A stretch of 64,000 nucleotides of DNA from Siphonobacter curvatus (GCF_002943425.1 NZ_PTRA01000001.1:3162001-3226000), one strand, 5' to 3'; counted from the first letter of the stretch, positions 8,775-19,091 are shown. Numbers and translations are program-made. The notes: generated by a model not told the origin, from the letters alone.

Positions 8775-11633
8775 TCACTCGGCCATTTTTTCTTTCAAAA
8801 ACCGGGCCGTATGATTATCGTCTTGCAGTTGAATCATCTCTTCCGGCGTCCCCGTAAAGGTGATCTGCCCACCGGCCTCGCCCCCATCCGGACCAATGTC
8901 GATGATGTAATCGGCACACTTGATGACTTCCGTATTGTGCTCGATAATGATTACCGAGTCGCCCTGTTCTACCAAGGCGTTGATGGATTTCAGGAGCTTG
9001 CGGATGTCGTGGAAGTGGAGTCCAGTCGTAGGTTCGTCAAAAATGAAGAGCGTTTTCCCGGCGTTCGGATTCCCTTTTCCCAGGAAACTCGCCAGTTTCA
9101 CCCGCTGAGCTTCTCCCCCAGAAAGTGAATTGGACGATTGACCCAACGTTACATAACCCAAGCCTACTTCCTGCAAAGGCATCAGCTTTTCGTAAATCTT
9201 GGGTTCGTCCCGGAAGAAAGTGACGGCTTCGTCGACGGTCATATCCAGAATTTCAGCCACATCTTTATCCTTGTACTTGACCTCCAGAATTTCCTGCTTG
9301 AAGCGTTTGCCGCCGCAGGATTCACAAGTCAGGTAGATATCGGCCATGAATTGCATTTCAATCTTTACCTGCCCTTCGCCCTGACACGTCTCGCAACGAC
9401 CGCCATCCACGTTAAAGGAAAAATGACTCGGCTTGTAGGTACGAGCTTTGGCCAGTTGCTGATCACTCATCAGCTGACGAATGTGATCGTAGGCTTTCAC
9501 GTACGTAACCGGGTTCGAACGGCTGGATTTTCCAATCGGATTTTGATCGACCATTTCTACGGCTGTCAATCCTTTCAGATCGCCAACCAGTTCGGAATAC
9601 TTACCCGATTCGTCCGAATACGTACCCAGCATCTTGCCCAAGGCCGGATACAGAATCTTCCGGATCAGTGTAGATTTTCCGGAGCCACTCACGCCCGTAA
9701 TCACCGTCAGCGTGCCGAGCGGGAAACGGACATTCACATCCCGTAGGTTGTTTTCCCGGGCTCCTTTCAGTTCCAGCCAACCCGAAGGCCGACGGCGGAA
9801 TTTAGGCGTTTGAATTACGTCCTGTCCCGTCAAGAAAGCCAGCGTATGCGATGAACTCGTCTCCTCGCGTGGCCCTTCCAAGCGTAAATCTTCAATGGTA
9901 TTCCAGTCGCCGTGGAAAACGACCTGTCCACCGCCAGTACCGGCTTCGGGGCCAATGTCAATGATTTCATCGGCGGCCTTCATGACTTCTTCCTCGTGTT
10001 CTACCACGATCACCGTATTGCCCAGATCTCGTAAAGATTTCAGTACTGAAATCAGTCGCTGCGTATCACGGGGATGGAGTCCAATACTGGGTTCGTCCAG
10101 AATATACATCGACCCTACCAGAGCACTACCCAAAGAAGTCGCCAGTTTAATCCGCTGGAATTCTCCGCCTGACAGGGTATTCGTTAATCGATTAAGCGTT
10201 AGGTATCCCAACCCTACCCGTTCCATATAATCCAGTCGGTTCTGAATTTCCGTCAGAATCCGGCGGGCTACTTTCTCCTGATACTCCGGCAGTTCCATTT
10301 CGCGGAACAACTGAGCGATTTCGGAGATGGGGCGTAAAACGATGTCAACGATGGATTTACCGTTAATTTTTACGTATCCGGCGTCCTTTCGCAGTCGCGA
10401 ACCCCGGCATTCCGGACATACCGTACGACCCCGGTATCGGCTCAACAGCACCCGGTACTGAATTTTGTACGATTCGCCTTCTAGCATTTTGAAGAAATCA
10501 TCCAGACCGCCAAAGTACTTATTTCCTTTCCAGAGCAAGTCCTTTTCGGCTTGGCTCAGCTCTTTGTACGCCCGGTGAATGGGGAAATCAAAGCGGATGC
10601 CGTTGCGTAACAGCGGCGTGAGCCACTCACCCATTTTTTCCGTACGCCAGGGGGCAATGGCTCCTTCGAATACGGACAGGTTACGATCCGGGAATACCAA
10701 ATCGGGGTCAATACCCAGAATGGTACCAAATCCTTCGCAGCGTTTGCAGGCTCCGTACGGGTTATTAAAACTGAATAGATTGACGCTGGGTTCTTCAAAC
10801 GCGATACCGTCGAGTTCGAAACGGTCAGAAAACTGCCGCCGCTCACCGCCCAGCACCTGCACGAAACAGGAGCCTTCGCCTTCGAAAAAAGCCGTTTGTA
10901 CGGAATCCCCTAAACGAAACTGCGTTTCCTCGTCTTCTTTCTTTACCGCCAGCCGGTCAATCAGAATATGCAGTGGCAGATCCGTAATTCGCTGACTCGT
11001 TGCGGCATCTTCCAGTGCTTCCTCAATCTGTATGGTTTCATCTTCGGCCACAATCCGCGTAAAGCCTTTCTGTACCAGAATGGTCAACTCTTCGGTCAGA
11101 CTCCGGTTGTTTTTACGAATGAGCGGTGTGGTGATCAGTACGCGGGCGTTTTCTTCCAGCGAAAGAATATAGTCTACGACGTCCGTTACGGTATCTTTTC
11201 GTACTTCCTGACCCGATACGGGCGAGTACGTGCGGCCAATACGGGCGAAGAGTAATTTAAGGTAATCGTAAATTTCGGTAGTAGTCCCCACCGTCGAGCG
11301 GGGGTTTTTCGTACTCACTTTCTGCTCAATGGCGATAGCGGGCGATACACCTTTGATCCAGTCTACTTCCGGTTTTTCCATCCGACCCAAGAACTGCCGG
11401 GCGTAACTGCTCAGACTTTCCACGTACATCCGCTGACCTTCCGCAAAAAGCGTATCAAACGCCAAGGATGATTTCCCGCTACCCGACAATCCAGTAATGA
11501 CAATCAGCTTGTTACGGGGAATAGAAACGTCTATATTTTTAAGATTATTGACACGTGCTCCTTTGATGAGGATGTATTGCTTCGGATCGAGGGTTTCGAC
11601 CGACGGGCGACCCAGCGTTTCAATTGAATTCAT
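8775..11633 (-). CDS. uvrA: Excinuclease ABC subunit A
   Basis: 952 residues from the ATG at 11631-11633; a longer reading from 11699 adds 22 residues without family resemblance. UvrA dimers detect helix-distorting DNA lesions and load UvrB. Visible: two ABC ATPase modules, each with Walker A ([10 protein letters not shown] near residue 48; [10 protein letters not shown] in the second), two LSGGE signatures and Walker B segments ([27 protein letters not shown]), plus two zinc fingers (CKRCEGFG and [16 protein letters not shown] and CESCGGKR). Stands alone with its own terminator; divergent from the barrel protein at 11886. Confidence 0.98.
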   Translation of the reverse strand: MNSIETLGRPSVETLDPKQYILIKGARVNNLKNIDVSIPRNKLIVITGLSGSGKSSLAFDTLFAEGQRMYVESLSSYARQFLGRMEKPEVDWIKGVSPAIAIEQKVSTKNPRSTVGTTTEIYDYLKLLFARIGRTYSPVSGQEVRKDTVTDVVDYILSLEENARVLITTPLIRKNNRSLTEELTILVQKGFTRIVAEDETIQIEEALEDAATSQRITDLPLHILIDRLAVKKEDEETQFRLGDSVQTAFFEGEGSCFVQVLGGERRQFSDRFELDGIAFEEPSVNLFSFNNPYGACKRCEGFGTILGIDPDLVFPDRNLSVFEGAIAPWRTEKMGEWLTPLLRNGIRFDFPIHRAYKELSQAEKDLLWKGNKYFGGLDDFFKMLEGESYKIQYRVLLSRYRGRTVCPECRGSRLRKDAGYVKINGKSIVDIVLRPISEIAQLFREMELPEYQEKVARRILTEIQNRLDYMERVGLGYLTLNRLTNTLSGGEFQRIKLATSLGSALVGSMYILDEPSIGLHPRDTQRLISVLKSLRDLGNTVIVVEHEEEVMKAADEIIDIGPEAGTGGGQVVFHGDWNTIEDLRLEGPREETSSSHTLAFLTGQDVIQTPKFRRRPSGWLELKGARENNLRDVNVRFPLGTLTVITGVSGSGKSTLIRKILYPALGKMLGTYSDESGKYSELVGDLKGLTAVEMVDQNPIGKSSRSNPVTYVKAYDHIRQLMSDQQLAKARTYKPSHFSFNVDGGRCETCQGEGQVKIEMQFMADIYLTCESCGGKRFKQEILEVKYKDKDVAEILDMTVDEAVTFFRDEPKIYEKLMPLQEVGLGYVTLGQSSNSLSGGEAQRVKLASFLGKGNPNAGKTLFIFDEPTTGLHFHDIRKLLKSINALVEQGDSVIIIEHNTEVIKCADYIIDIGPDGGEAGGQITFTGTPEEMIQLQDDNHTARFLKEKMAE

Positions 11634-11885
11634 TCGACAAAGATAACCCGCTTCGGGGTTGGAAGAAATGGTGGCTTTCAATGTTTTCCGAATGCTCACA
11701 TTCGGGCACCTACGTCGCTAAAAAGGTTCATTCCAGCACTGGATTTGACTCCTTTATACAAGAATTTCCGGCGAAGACCGTTACTTTGGGAAATGTTAGC
11801 GAAAAAAGGTAGACGTTGGTGCCAGAGAGATAACCAAATTCAGGCCCGTCGAGTTCTTTGCTGACCTGACTTCTTTACGTTGTCC

Positions 11886-12575
11886 ATGAACATAACATCC
11901 ATGATTCGATCTGTACTGGCCGCCTGTTTACTGATCCTAGCGGTCACCCCCTTTGCTTCTGCCCAGTATGATTCCATTCCCCGGCCCGCCGAGCGACCCG
12001 TTATCATTCAGCAGCAGCCCCTTGATGAGAACTACCAGCGAGAACAAGAAATGCCCTGGAAAGCCCGGCCTTTTAAGGATAAGCTGCGCTATGGCGTGAA
12101 CATTACAACACCCTCACTGAGTTTTTTTGGGGGAAGCAGCTACTTCAGCTTTGACATTTCACCGATGGCTGGTATCCGGGTTACGCCCACGACCACTACG
12201 GGTTTAGGCATTACCTACAGCTATACCAGTCAACCCGATAATTACACCAGTCGGGGTCGTCAGAAAATAAGCCTCTTGGGTGGTAGATTGTTCGTTCAGC
12301 AGCACCTCAGTTTCCTGGAGAATGTCGTTCCAGGTCTGTTTTTATGGGGAGAAGCCGAGCAGTACAAAGTGTTGTCGTTTAAAAATTCGCAGGGAAAAAT
12401 AACGGGTTATGATTTTGATACCGGTTTCCTGGTTGGGGGCGGTTATGGCGTACCGGCGGGCGAGCCAGGTTTCCAGATCACGCTTCTGTACCACGCCAAT
12501 TACAATTCCAATCCCAATACGTATTCTTCCAGTGGTAGTCCGCTGGTCATTCGTTTTGGCTACTGGTTTAAATAA
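11886..12575 (+). CDS. Secreted, barrel-like protein of unknown function
   Basis: 229 residues from the ATG at 11886 (a TTG two codons upstream is in frame). Signal peptide ends near ASAQ. After a Pro/Gln-rich linker (PRPAERPVIIQQQPLDENYQ) come repeated amphipathic strands and the C terminus IRFGYWFK, typical of a small outer-membrane beta-barrel. Gly- and aromatic-rich composition also fits. No specific family recognised. Confidence 0.65.
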   Translation: MNITSMIRSVLAACLLILAVTPFASAQYDSIPRPAERPVIIQQQPLDENYQREQEMPWKARPFKDKLRYGVNITTPSLSFFGGSSYFSFDISPMAGIRVTPTTTTGLGITYSYTSQPDNYTSRGRQKISLLGGRLFVQQHLSFLENVVPGLFLWGEAEQYKVLSFKNSQGKITGYDFDTGFLVGGGYGVPAGEPGFQITLLYHANYNSNPNTYSSSGSPLVIRFGYWFK

Positions 12576-12596
12576 TTTCATTCTATTACAGGAGAG

Positions 12597-12625
12597 AAAA
12601 GTCCCGGCGTTGTGTCGGGACTTTT
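12597..12625 (+). terminator. Terminator after the barrel-like gene
   Basis: Ten-base arms AAAAGTCCCG/CGGGACTTTT followed by CTTTT, 21 bases after the stop codon. Confidence 0.85.
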
Positions 12626-12733
12626 CTTTTATCCAGACTACTACTGAAAAGCCGTTCGTCCGACGACATACCGCTGAAAACTCGTTACCTTTAGGGACTC
12701 TTTTTTATACGCCTTCGTATTTATTCCTACATT

Positions 12734-13540
12734 ATGCTTACAACCGAATCCTCCTCTCATTACGATCATCTGGAAGAAATGACCGTCCGGCAGCTACTGG
12801 AAGGCATTAACAATGAAGATAAAACGGTACCTCTGGCCGTTGAAAAAGCACTGCCGCAGATTGAAGCCCTGGTTACGCAGATTGTCGCCCGCATGAAGCA
12901 GGGCGGACGTTTGTTTTACATTGGTGCGGGTACCAGTGGCCGTTTGGGTATCCTCGATGCTTCGGAATGTCCGCCCACCTACGGTGTACCGTTTGGTTTG
13001 GTGGTCGGACTGATTGCCGGAGGAGATACCGCCATTCGGAAAGCCGTTGAAAATGCCGAAGACAACGTCGAACAGGCCTGGAAAGATTTGCAGGAATACG
13101 AAATCAACGAACTGGATTCACTCGTAGGTATCGCAGCATCGGGTACAACGCCTTACGTCATTGGTGGGGTGAAAGCTGCCCGCGAACGGGGCATTCTGAC
13201 GGGTTGCGTCGTTTGTAATGCCGGTAGCCCCCTGGCCGCGGCCGTGGAATATCCGGTAGAAGCGGTGGTAGGCCCTGAGTTTGTAACGGGTAGCACGCGA
13301 ATGAAATCGGGTACGGCTCAGAAACTCATTCTGAATATGATCTCGACGAGTACGATGATTCAGCTCGGTCGGGTGAAGGGCAATCGGATGGTGGATATGC
13401 AGTTGTCCAACTACAAGCTCGTCAATCGGGCTATTCAGATGGTCATGGCTGAACTCGATACCACCCGGGAAAAGGCGGAGGATTTACTAGCCCGCCACGG
13501 CAGTGTACGAAAAGCAGTAGAAGCGGGTAAGAATCTTTAG
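12734..13540 (+). CDS. murQ: N-acetylmuramic acid 6-phosphate etherase
   Basis: 268 residues. MurQ cleaves the lactyl ether of MurNAc-6-phosphate to give GlcNAc-6-phosphate and lactate during cell-wall recycling. The SIS fold is clear: RLFYIGAGTSGRLGILDASECPPTYG, GIAASGTTPYV, the GSTRMKSGTAQK signature and NYKLVNRA. Shorter than the E. coli enzyme (about 300) because the C-terminal helical tail is reduced, usual in Bacteroidota. No PTS transporter or kinase gene is adjacent, so MurNAc-6-P must come from elsewhere. Confidence 0.95.
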   Translation: MLTTESSSHYDHLEEMTVRQLLEGINNEDKTVPLAVEKALPQIEALVTQIVARMKQGGRLFYIGAGTSGRLGILDASECPPTYGVPFGLVVGLIAGGDTAIRKAVENAEDNVEQAWKDLQEYEINELDSLVGIAASGTTPYVIGGVKAARERGILTGCVVCNAGSPLAAAVEYPVEAVVGPEFVTGSTRMKSGTAQKLILNMISTSTMIQLGRVKGNRMVDMQLSNYKLVNRAIQMVMAELDTTREKAEDLLARHGSVRKAVEAGKNL

Positions 13541-13664
13541 AAAAGCGAGTTATTACCGTCGATTCTTTTGCAATTATTAACAAAGCGTCCGTATAATTTT
13601 ACGTACTTTTGCGTTCTAACGATTAAACAAAACGAGCATTTTCTTAAATTTTTTATAGCTTACT

Positions 13665-14015
13665 ATGAACAAAACGCTTCTTCCCCTGCTGGGTCTGGTG
13701 GCCGCCTTATTCGTAGGTACCGACGCCTCTGCACAAAGTAAAACTGATCCTCCGGCTGAAATCAAAGCCCTGCTTGAGAAAAACATCTGCCTTACTTGCC
13801 ACAAAGTAAACGAACGTCTGGTAGGTCCAGCGTACACGGATGTGGCCAAGAAGAAATACAAGCCGGAACAAATCGTTGAATTGATCTACAAACCGAAGCC
13901 TTCAAACTGGCCCGGTTATCCTCCAATGGCTCCGATGACGCAGGTTCCCAAGGAAGATGCTATGAAAATTGCCAAGTGGATCGTTTCGCTTAACGCTCCC
14001 GCGAAGAAAAAATAA
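13665..14015 (+). CDS. Small periplasmic c-type cytochrome
   Basis: 116 residues with a signal peptide (cleavage near DASAQ). One haem site CLTCH (about residues 43-47) and a downstream PPMAPM segment that supplies the axial methionine define a class I cytochrome c; KVNERLVGPAYTDVAKKY is typical of Bacteroidota monohaem cytochromes. Probably carries electrons in the periplasm between respiratory complexes. Own terminator at 14084-14111. Confidence 0.9.
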   Translation: MNKTLLPLLGLVAALFVGTDASAQSKTDPPAEIKALLEKNICLTCHKVNERLVGPAYTDVAKKKYKPEQIVELIYKPKPSNWPGYPPMAPMTQVPKEDAMKIAKWIVSLNAPAKKK

Positions 14016-14083
14016 GACCAGTAGGGTTCGGATTCGGCCCTTTAGCCGTTTCTTCACACCTGCTGAAACCTTTCCAAGGTTTG

Positions 14084-14111
14084 AAAAGCCCCGATTCGAA
14101 TCGGGGCTTTT
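14084..14111 (+). terminator. Terminator after the cytochrome gene
   Basis: Perfect 13-base arms (AAAAGCCCCGATT and complement) with a CG centre, then a T tract. The T tract is followed at 14136-14143 by TATTTTTG, a possible -7 element for the PfkB gene downstream. Confidence 0.9.
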
Positions 14112-14216
14112 TTCGTGGATGTGCGTATCATTCCGTATTTTTGCCTGATTTTCAGGATACCTGTTTTAACTTATTCATCAGAAACAGCACACCGAATAAA
14201 CTGTAAACATCAATAC

Positions 14217-15131
14217 ATGAGTCTTTTAGCAATCGGTACGGTGGCTTTCGATGCCATTGAATCCCCTTTCGGCAAAACGGATAAAATCATTGGCGGAGCC
14301 TGTACGTTCATTTCCCTGGCGGCATCTTACTTTACCAAACCCATCAATATTGTAGCCGTAGTCGGCGATGATTTTCCCCAGGAATACATTCAACTGCTGC
14401 AAAATCAGGGTGTTGATACGGAAGGTTTGCAAGTGAAGGCAGGAGAAAAATCCTTCTTCTGGTCGGGCAAGTATCATAACGATATGAACACCCGCGATAC
14501 GCTGGTGACCGAGCTAAACGTACTAGCTGACTTTGATCCCATTATTCCCGAATCGTACCAGAATTGCGAATACCTGATGCTGGGCAACCTGACCCCTCAG
14601 GTACAAATGACGGTATTGGATCGTCTGAAAAAGCGTCCGAAACTCGTGGTACTCGATACCATGAATTTCTGGATGAACGTGGCGATGGATGATCTTAAAA
14701 AGGTTATCCAACGTATCGACGTGCTGAGTATCAATGATGAAGAAGCTCGTCAGCTTTCCGGTGAATACAGCTTACGCAAAGCTGCGAAAATTATTATGGC
14801 GATGGGACCCAGTACGCTGATCATCAAAAAAGGCGAACACGGAGCCCTGTTGTTCCAAGGCGAAGAAATTTTCTTTGCTCCGGCCCTGCCGCTGGAAGAA
14901 GTCTTCGATCCAACCGGAGCGGGCGATACCTTCGCGGGTGGTTTCATCGGCTACCTCGCCGCTACTAATGACACCAGCTTTGAAAACATGAAGCGGGCGA
15001 TCATTTACGGGTCAGCCCTGGCTTCCTTCTGCGTAGAGAAATTTGGTACTGAACGGCTGCTCGGCCTTTCCAAAGAAGAGGTAGATGCTCGCGTACAGGA
15101 GTTCGTAAAACTGTCAGGATTTACGGTATAA
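14217..15131 (+). CDS. PfkB-family sugar/nucleoside kinase
   Basis: 304 residues from the ATG at 14217; an upstream in-frame ATG adds 34 unrelated residues and would lie before the likely promoter. The ribokinase fold is shown by the N-terminal GGACTFISLAASYF segment and the C-terminal DPTGAGDTFAGGFIGYL signature, which carries the catalytic Asp and the anion hole. The substrate cannot be told: ribose, adenosine, fructose and others are handled by this family. Possible promoter element TATTTTTG at 14136. Confidence 0.88.
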   Translation: MSLLAIGTVAFDAIESPFGKTDKIIGGACTFISLAASYFTKPINIVAVVGDDFPQEYIQLLQNQGVDTEGLQVKAGEKSFFWSGKYHNDMNTRDTLVTELNVLADFDPIIPESYQNCEYLMLGNLTPQVQMTVLDRLKKRPKLVVLDTMNFWMNVAMDDLKKVIQRIDVLSINDEEARQLSGEYSLRKAAKIIMAMGPSTLIIKKGEHGALLFQGEEIFFAPALPLEEVFDPTGAGDTFAGGFIGYLAATNDTSFENMKRAIIYGSALASFCVEKFGTERLLGLSKEEVDARVQEFVKLSGFTV

Positions 15132-15140
15132 TGCAATGAT

Positions 15141-15216
15141 CGAATGCGTGAATGATAGAATGCGTGAGTGATTTTCTATAATCCTTATTCACTCAATCTA
15201 TCATTCATTCATTCAA
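15141..15216. other. Imperfect hairpin between convergent genes
   Basis: GAATGCGTGAATGATAGAAT and following bases pair imperfectly with ATCTATCATTCATTCATTC. It also contains a ten-base direct repeat (GAATGCGTGA). Position between convergent PfkB and amidohydrolase genes suggests a shared terminator, though without a clean T run. Confidence 0.45.
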
Positions 15217-15223
15217 ATGAATA

Positions 15224-16651
15224 TCAAGCCCTTCGCCCCGAGTTCCGAATGGGCAGGCCATATTCGGCCAGAATTTTTCCCTCCTGATAGGCTACTTTTC
15301 CATTTAGAATGACGGCTTTGATTCCTGCCGAATCGGTATTGGGATTTTCAACGGTAGCCAGGCCCTGTACGGTTTTCGGATTAAAAATCGTCAGATCGGC
15401 GATGGCCCCTTCTTTGATTTCACCCCGATTCTGTACGGCCCGACGAATCAAATCCGCGGGCATACTCGTCAGCTTTGGTAACATCTTTTCCAGCGGCATA
15501 CCAATCGCCTGAGCGTGTTGTAGAGCCGTGGCAAAACAGCCGGCTCCACGCGGGTGCGAGTTAGCGGCTTCCAATGAAGCAATTCCTCCGTCTGATCCAA
15601 TCATACAGAAATCCGTTTGCAAGGCCAGATCTATCGTCGTATCAAAGGGCATAGCTCCTTCGGGTACAGCTACCAGATAGCCGGGGTGTTGACGGTAGTA
15701 CTGAAAGGATTTCTTACTGATTCGTTCCTGAGTACCCACCAGTCGCAGATCGTCATACGCTAAGTTGTACCGCTCTTGCCACCCGTCGTCAAAGCGTTTG
15801 GAATGCAGGTACGTAGCCCAGTAACTATAGGGATATACGCAGGTGGTAATGTCCAATCCCAACTGCCGGGCCTCGTGAATCAAATCCAGAGCTTCAGCCA
15901 TGTGAAAAGTCCCGCCCGTGGAGTGCAGGTGATCGATATGCATCCGGACGCCCGTCTCCCGGGCCAGGCGAATGGCTTCTTTTACACCATCCAGTTCATG
16001 TTCTTTATCCGAATACCGTAGGTGCAAAAACATCGGGCGTTCGTACCGCCTAGCGAGTTGGGCATACGCCTTCACTTCCTCGTAAGGTGTGGGTTGATAT
16101 TCCAAACTATGCGATACGCTTAAGGCTCCTTCCGCCAGCATTTTTTCTACGTGCTTGAGTCGGTGCGGCAAATCTGCGGCGAGTCGAATTCCCATCACGT
16201 AAATGCCTACGCCGTAATTGGTATAATGCGGTTTTGGATCAAAAAAGCGGTGGTATTCTTCCGGATTTTCCCGTCCACCGTGTAGCTGCAGGGTTGTGGT
16301 TACGCCATCGGTTAATTTGAAGCGTTCGAAGACGTGGTAATCATTCGTTAGGTTTTTCGGTCCATCGGCTAAAATATCAACAAAACCCGGACTGACTACG
16401 TGTTGGCTGGCGTCAATCACCTGCGTGCCCTGCAGCTCCAGCGGACTTAGGTGTAATAACCCGTCTTCAGTAATGCCTACGTTTAGCGGCTGCAGTTTGC
16501 CTTCCGTAAAAACAGAACCCTTCTGAATGACCAGGGAGAAAACCCGCTCCTGAACTGGCGAAGCTTTTACCCAGGTTTTAGTGAAACCCCAGCCGCCCAA
16601 CAAAGCAACGGAGCTTAGCGAAAGATGGCTTAAGGCCTTCCGACGATTCAT
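15224..16651 (-). CDS. Exported amidohydrolase, D-aminoacylase-like
   Basis: 475 residues. The N terminus (MNRRKALSHLSLSSVALLGGW) looks like a twin-arginine export signal. The body has the composite beta-sandwich plus barrel layout of N-acyl-D-amino-acid deacylases: VVSPGFVD near residue 86, H210 (FLHLRYSD), H238/H241/H243 (HIDHLHSTGG) and the catalytic-type Asp in IGSDGG (D353). The first metal motif, normally HxH or HxD directly after PGFxD, is replaced by ILADGP, so metal binding is altered. Probably hydrolyses an amide in the periplasm; substrate unknown. Confidence 0.75.
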   Translation of the reverse strand: MNRRKALSHLSLSSVALLGGWGFTKTWVKASPVQERVFSLVIQKGSVFTEGKLQPLNVGITEDGLLHLSPLELQGTQVIDASQHVVSPGFVDILADGPKNLTNDYHVFERFKLTDGVTTTLQLHGGRENPEEYHRFFDPKPHYTNYGVGIYVMGIRLAADLPHRLKHVEKMLAEGALSVSHSLEYQPTPYEEVKAYAQLARRYERPMFLHLRYSDKEHELDGVKEAIRLARETGVRMHIDHLHSTGGTFHMAEALDLIHEARQLGLDITTCVYPYSYWATYLHSKRFDDGWQERYNLAYDDLRLVGTQERISKKSFQYYRQHPGYLVAVPEGAMPFDTTIDLALQTDFCMIGSDGGIASLEAANSHPRGAGCFATALQHAQAIGMPLEKMLPKLTSMPADLIRRAVQNRGEIKEGAIADLTIFNPKTVQGLATVENPNTDSAGIKAVILNGKVAYQEGKILAEYGLPIRNSGRRA

Positions 16652-16773
16652 AAATTATACAATGGAGAATAAAAATTCAAAAGTAAAAGACGGCTTTGGA
16701 ATGACTTCTGCCCTTCAATCGTCCGTCCCCCAATCACTGACCTTTCCCTAGTACCTATCACTTTTAGCTAACG

Positions 16774-17406
16774 CTAGTACTGCGTTAATTCTTTTAATTT
16801 TAAAGACTGGGCTACCTCTTTGACAAAATCCGTGTTTTCCTGATTCGTCGCGGAAACCTGCACCAGGAAGCGTTCGCCCACACTAACGGTTACTTTAGCC
16901 TGTTTACCCTTCTTGTAGAATTCTTCGTAGCCCCTTACGGATTCGATACCCGTCGCCCAGCTTTTGGTGATCTGATTTTCGTTTTCGATCTCCATTCCTG
17001 AAGACATCGCTACAGTAGCCATGCTTAGCAAAGCCGCCGAAGCGTTGTAGTCGGCCAGCTCAATCTTCACTTCTGAATCCTCGCCCTTTTTGTATTTTAG
17101 TTCGTAAGAGGAATACGAAAAGCCTTCGTTGTTGGTTGTTTGGCCCGAGGGTTCGCCATCTGTTTCGTATCCTGCTACTGCCGTAGGCATAAACTGGGCT
17201 AAAGTTCGAAACGGCAGGGCTAGGGTGTCTCCTTTGGCCCGACGTTCTTCTACCTTTTTGTTAATCGCCTCCGTTCCTTCGCTTACGTTCCGGGCGGCCT
17301 GGGTCATCTGCTGGTAACCGTCTGCGGTTTCTTTGGCGGCACTCACCCATCCGCACGATGTAACGATTCCACTCAACAGGAGAAAAAGTATAGCATTGGT
17401 TTTCAT
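16774..17406 (-). CDS. Lipoprotein of unknown function
   Basis: 210 residues from the ATG at 17404-17406, which opens a clear lipoprotein signal (LLLSGIVTSC, Cys at 18). A longer reading from 17502 adds 32 residues without signal features. The mature protein begins with a helical segment (SAAKETADGYQQMTQAARNV) and then an alpha/beta part with YEEFYKKGKQAKVTVSVGERF. No family recognised. No neighbour suggests a role. Confidence 0.65.
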   Translation of the reverse strand: MKTNAILFLLLSGIVTSCGWVSAAKETADGYQQMTQAARNVSEGTEAINKKVEERRAKGDTLALPFRTLAQFMPTAVAGYETDGEPSGQTTNNEGFSYSSYELKYKKGEDSEVKIELADYNASAALLSMATVAMSSGMEIENENQITKSWATGIESVRGYEEFYKKGKQAKVTVSVGERFLVQVSATNQENTDFVKEVAQSLKLKELTQY

Positions 17407-17715
17407 GATTTGCTTGAATACAATTGGTTGAACGATTAAATACGATGGAAAATTAGCTCGTCCATGACCTGTTGTACCAGCGGTGTTGGGATGAATTGCC
17501 AATACAGCGTGATGAACTGTTCATACACGCAGCCAGACGAAAAGGCAGTAAGTATCAGCTAAGTCGAAGGATGGATACGGACGGGAAACACTAGCAGAAA
17601 AAAGTCAACGGACGGGATAATGACGCTGGCGTTCGGAAAAGCCGCCAGCTTTCACGAATTTTGTCTTTTCATTCTCAACAAACCGCGAACGTAAGCGGAT
17701 TACTTTTCAGAGATT
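17407..17715. other. Divergent intergenic region
   Basis: 309 bases between the lipoprotein and def, which are divergent, so it should hold both promoters. A seven-base-pair hairpin GCTGGCG/CGCCAGC at 17625-17649 lies about 65 bases before the def start. Nothing else recognised. Confidence 0.4.
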
Positions 17716-18297
17716 ATGATTTTACCCATCGTCGCCTACGGTGATCCGGTGTTACGGAAGGAAGCCGTCGACATTCAAAAAGATACAGATCTCGACCTGC
17801 AAGCATTGGTCGATAATATGTTTGAAACGATGTACAAAGCCTCGGGTGTCGGACTGGCCGCCCCGCAGGTAGGCATGAGCCTGCGTTTGTTCGTCGTAGA
17901 CGGTACGCCGATCATCGACGGAGAAGAGGAAGACAGTGAAGATTTTGATCCGAGTCTGGTAGGTTTTAAAAAGGCGTTCATCAATCCCGAAATTCTGGAA
18001 GAAGATGGCGAAGAGTGGGCCTACGAAGAAGGCTGTTTATCCATTCCGGGTATTCGTTCGGACGTGAGTCGCCCGGAGCGGGTCAAGATTAAATACTACG
18101 ATCTGGACTGGAACGAGCACATTGACGAGTACGATGGGATTGCCGCCCGGATCATCCAGCACGAGTACGATCACATTGAAGGCATCCTGTTCACCGATCA
18201 CCTGCCTCCGCTGAAGCGTACCCTGCTTAAGAAGAAACTTTCCAACATCACGAAAGGAGAAGTGCGGGTGGATTACAAAATGAAATTCCCCAAGTAG
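17716..18297 (+). CDS. def: Peptide deformylase
   Basis: 193 residues. Removes the formyl group from nascent N-terminal methionine. All three motifs are present: GVGLAAPQVG (about residues 45-54), EEGCLSIPG with the metal-binding Cys, and QHEYDHIEG with the HExxH-type pair (HEYDH). Type 1 enzyme with an acidic insert between the first two motifs (GEEEDSEDFD), a common Bacteroidota variation. Start ATG fits the usual MILPIVAYGDPVLR opening. Confidence 0.97.
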   Translation: MILPIVAYGDPVLRKEAVDIQKDTDLDLQALVDNMFETMYKASGVGLAAPQVGMSLRLFVVDGTPIIDGEEEDSEDFDPSLVGFKKAFINPEILEEDGEEWAYEEGCLSIPGIRSDVSRPERVKIKYYDLDWNEHIDEYDGIAARIIQHEYDHIEGILFTDHLPPLKRTLLKKKLSNITKGEVRVDYKMKFPK

Positions 18298-18502
18298 TCC
18301 ACGGATTCATTCCCCTGAGTATTGACATTCTGTAGGCATCCCGGAAGTTTAAACTTTCGGGATGTTTTGTTTTTAAACCTTTTCGTATTTACTCTTCGGT
18401 AAGGGAAAACCTCTAACCTTGAATATAAATTCAGGCTTGTAGGCACAGGGTTTTACTCGATTGCATCCAGAACGAAACGTATCACCTTATTTCTCTTTTC
18501 GC

Positions 18503-18748
18503 ATGGCAAGCCTGCAAAACATGGTCGAAGAAATCTTAGGCATTCAGGAAAAAATTTTAACACCGGAGGGTAAAAAGCCAGAGGTAGCCGAAGCTCTGGA
18601 TGCCCGTTTTAATGAATTACAGGCCCAACTCGATCCACTCGTTGAGCCAGGTCCTCCCTTTCAGACGATTACAGTCAATGGAATCGACTACGAACTCAAA
18701 AAATTGGATCATTACGTAAACATTGAGCCAGTAACTGGCGTCTCCTAA
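18503..18748 (+). CDS. Small hypothetical protein
   Basis: 81 residues from the ATG at 18503; an in-frame TTG at 18461 would add 14 residues of poor quality. N-terminal half helical and acidic (MASLQNMVEEILGIQEKIL), C-terminal half strand-like (FQTITVNGIDYELKKLDHYV). No signal peptide, so cytoplasmic. Fourteen bases upstream of the next small gene, likely co-transcribed. No family recognised. Confidence 0.5.
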   Translation: MASLQNMVEEILGIQEKILTPEGKKPEVAEALDARFNELQAQLDPLVEPGPPFQTITVNGIDYELKKLDHYVNIEPVTGVS

Positions 18749-18762
18749 CTTATTTATTTACT

Positions 18763-19083
18763 ATGCCCCGTTACGAATTCACGGCCTGCACGCCGGTTGA
18801 TACCCAAGGCTCAGGTACGCACTTGATTTTTACCTATAAAAGTCTGTCTGGTGATCCCGGTCATGAACGAAATATTCAGATTATCGATCCGGACCGTTCT
18901 ACTACGGACGAAGTTCATTCGCAACAACTCTTCACGGAGGTGATTAATTTTATGAAAAATTATTGGGAGAAGAGTATTCAGATTCCCGAGAGTAACTATG
19001 AAATTCATTTGAGCGAAAGTCCGCTTCTGGAAGGAAAACAAGGCCCTACAACCTGGCAGGGATTCGTGCTGGATCTAGAGTAG
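18763..19083 (+). CDS. Small hypothetical protein
   Basis: 106 residues, no signal peptide. Mixed alpha/beta with alternating strands (HLIFTYKSLSG, NIQIIDPDRS) and a central helix (QQLFTEVINFMKNYWEKS). It follows the 81-residue protein by 14 bases. No family recognised; the pair may act together. Confidence 0.55.
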   Translation: MPRYEFTACTPVDTQGSGTHLIFTYKSLSGDPGHERNIQIIDPDRSTTDEVHSQQLFTEVINFMKNYWEKSIQIPESNYEIHLSESPLLEGKQGPTTWQGFVLDLE

Positions 19084-19091
19084 TTGATAGT

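Noticed and set aside
9138-9746. Long plus-strand frames opposite uvrA
   Set aside because: Shadows of the highly conserved UvrA coding sequence.
14084-14111. GATTCGAATC resembling a tRNA T-loop
   Set aside because: It is the centre of a perfect terminator palindrome; no acceptor or anticodon arms surround it.
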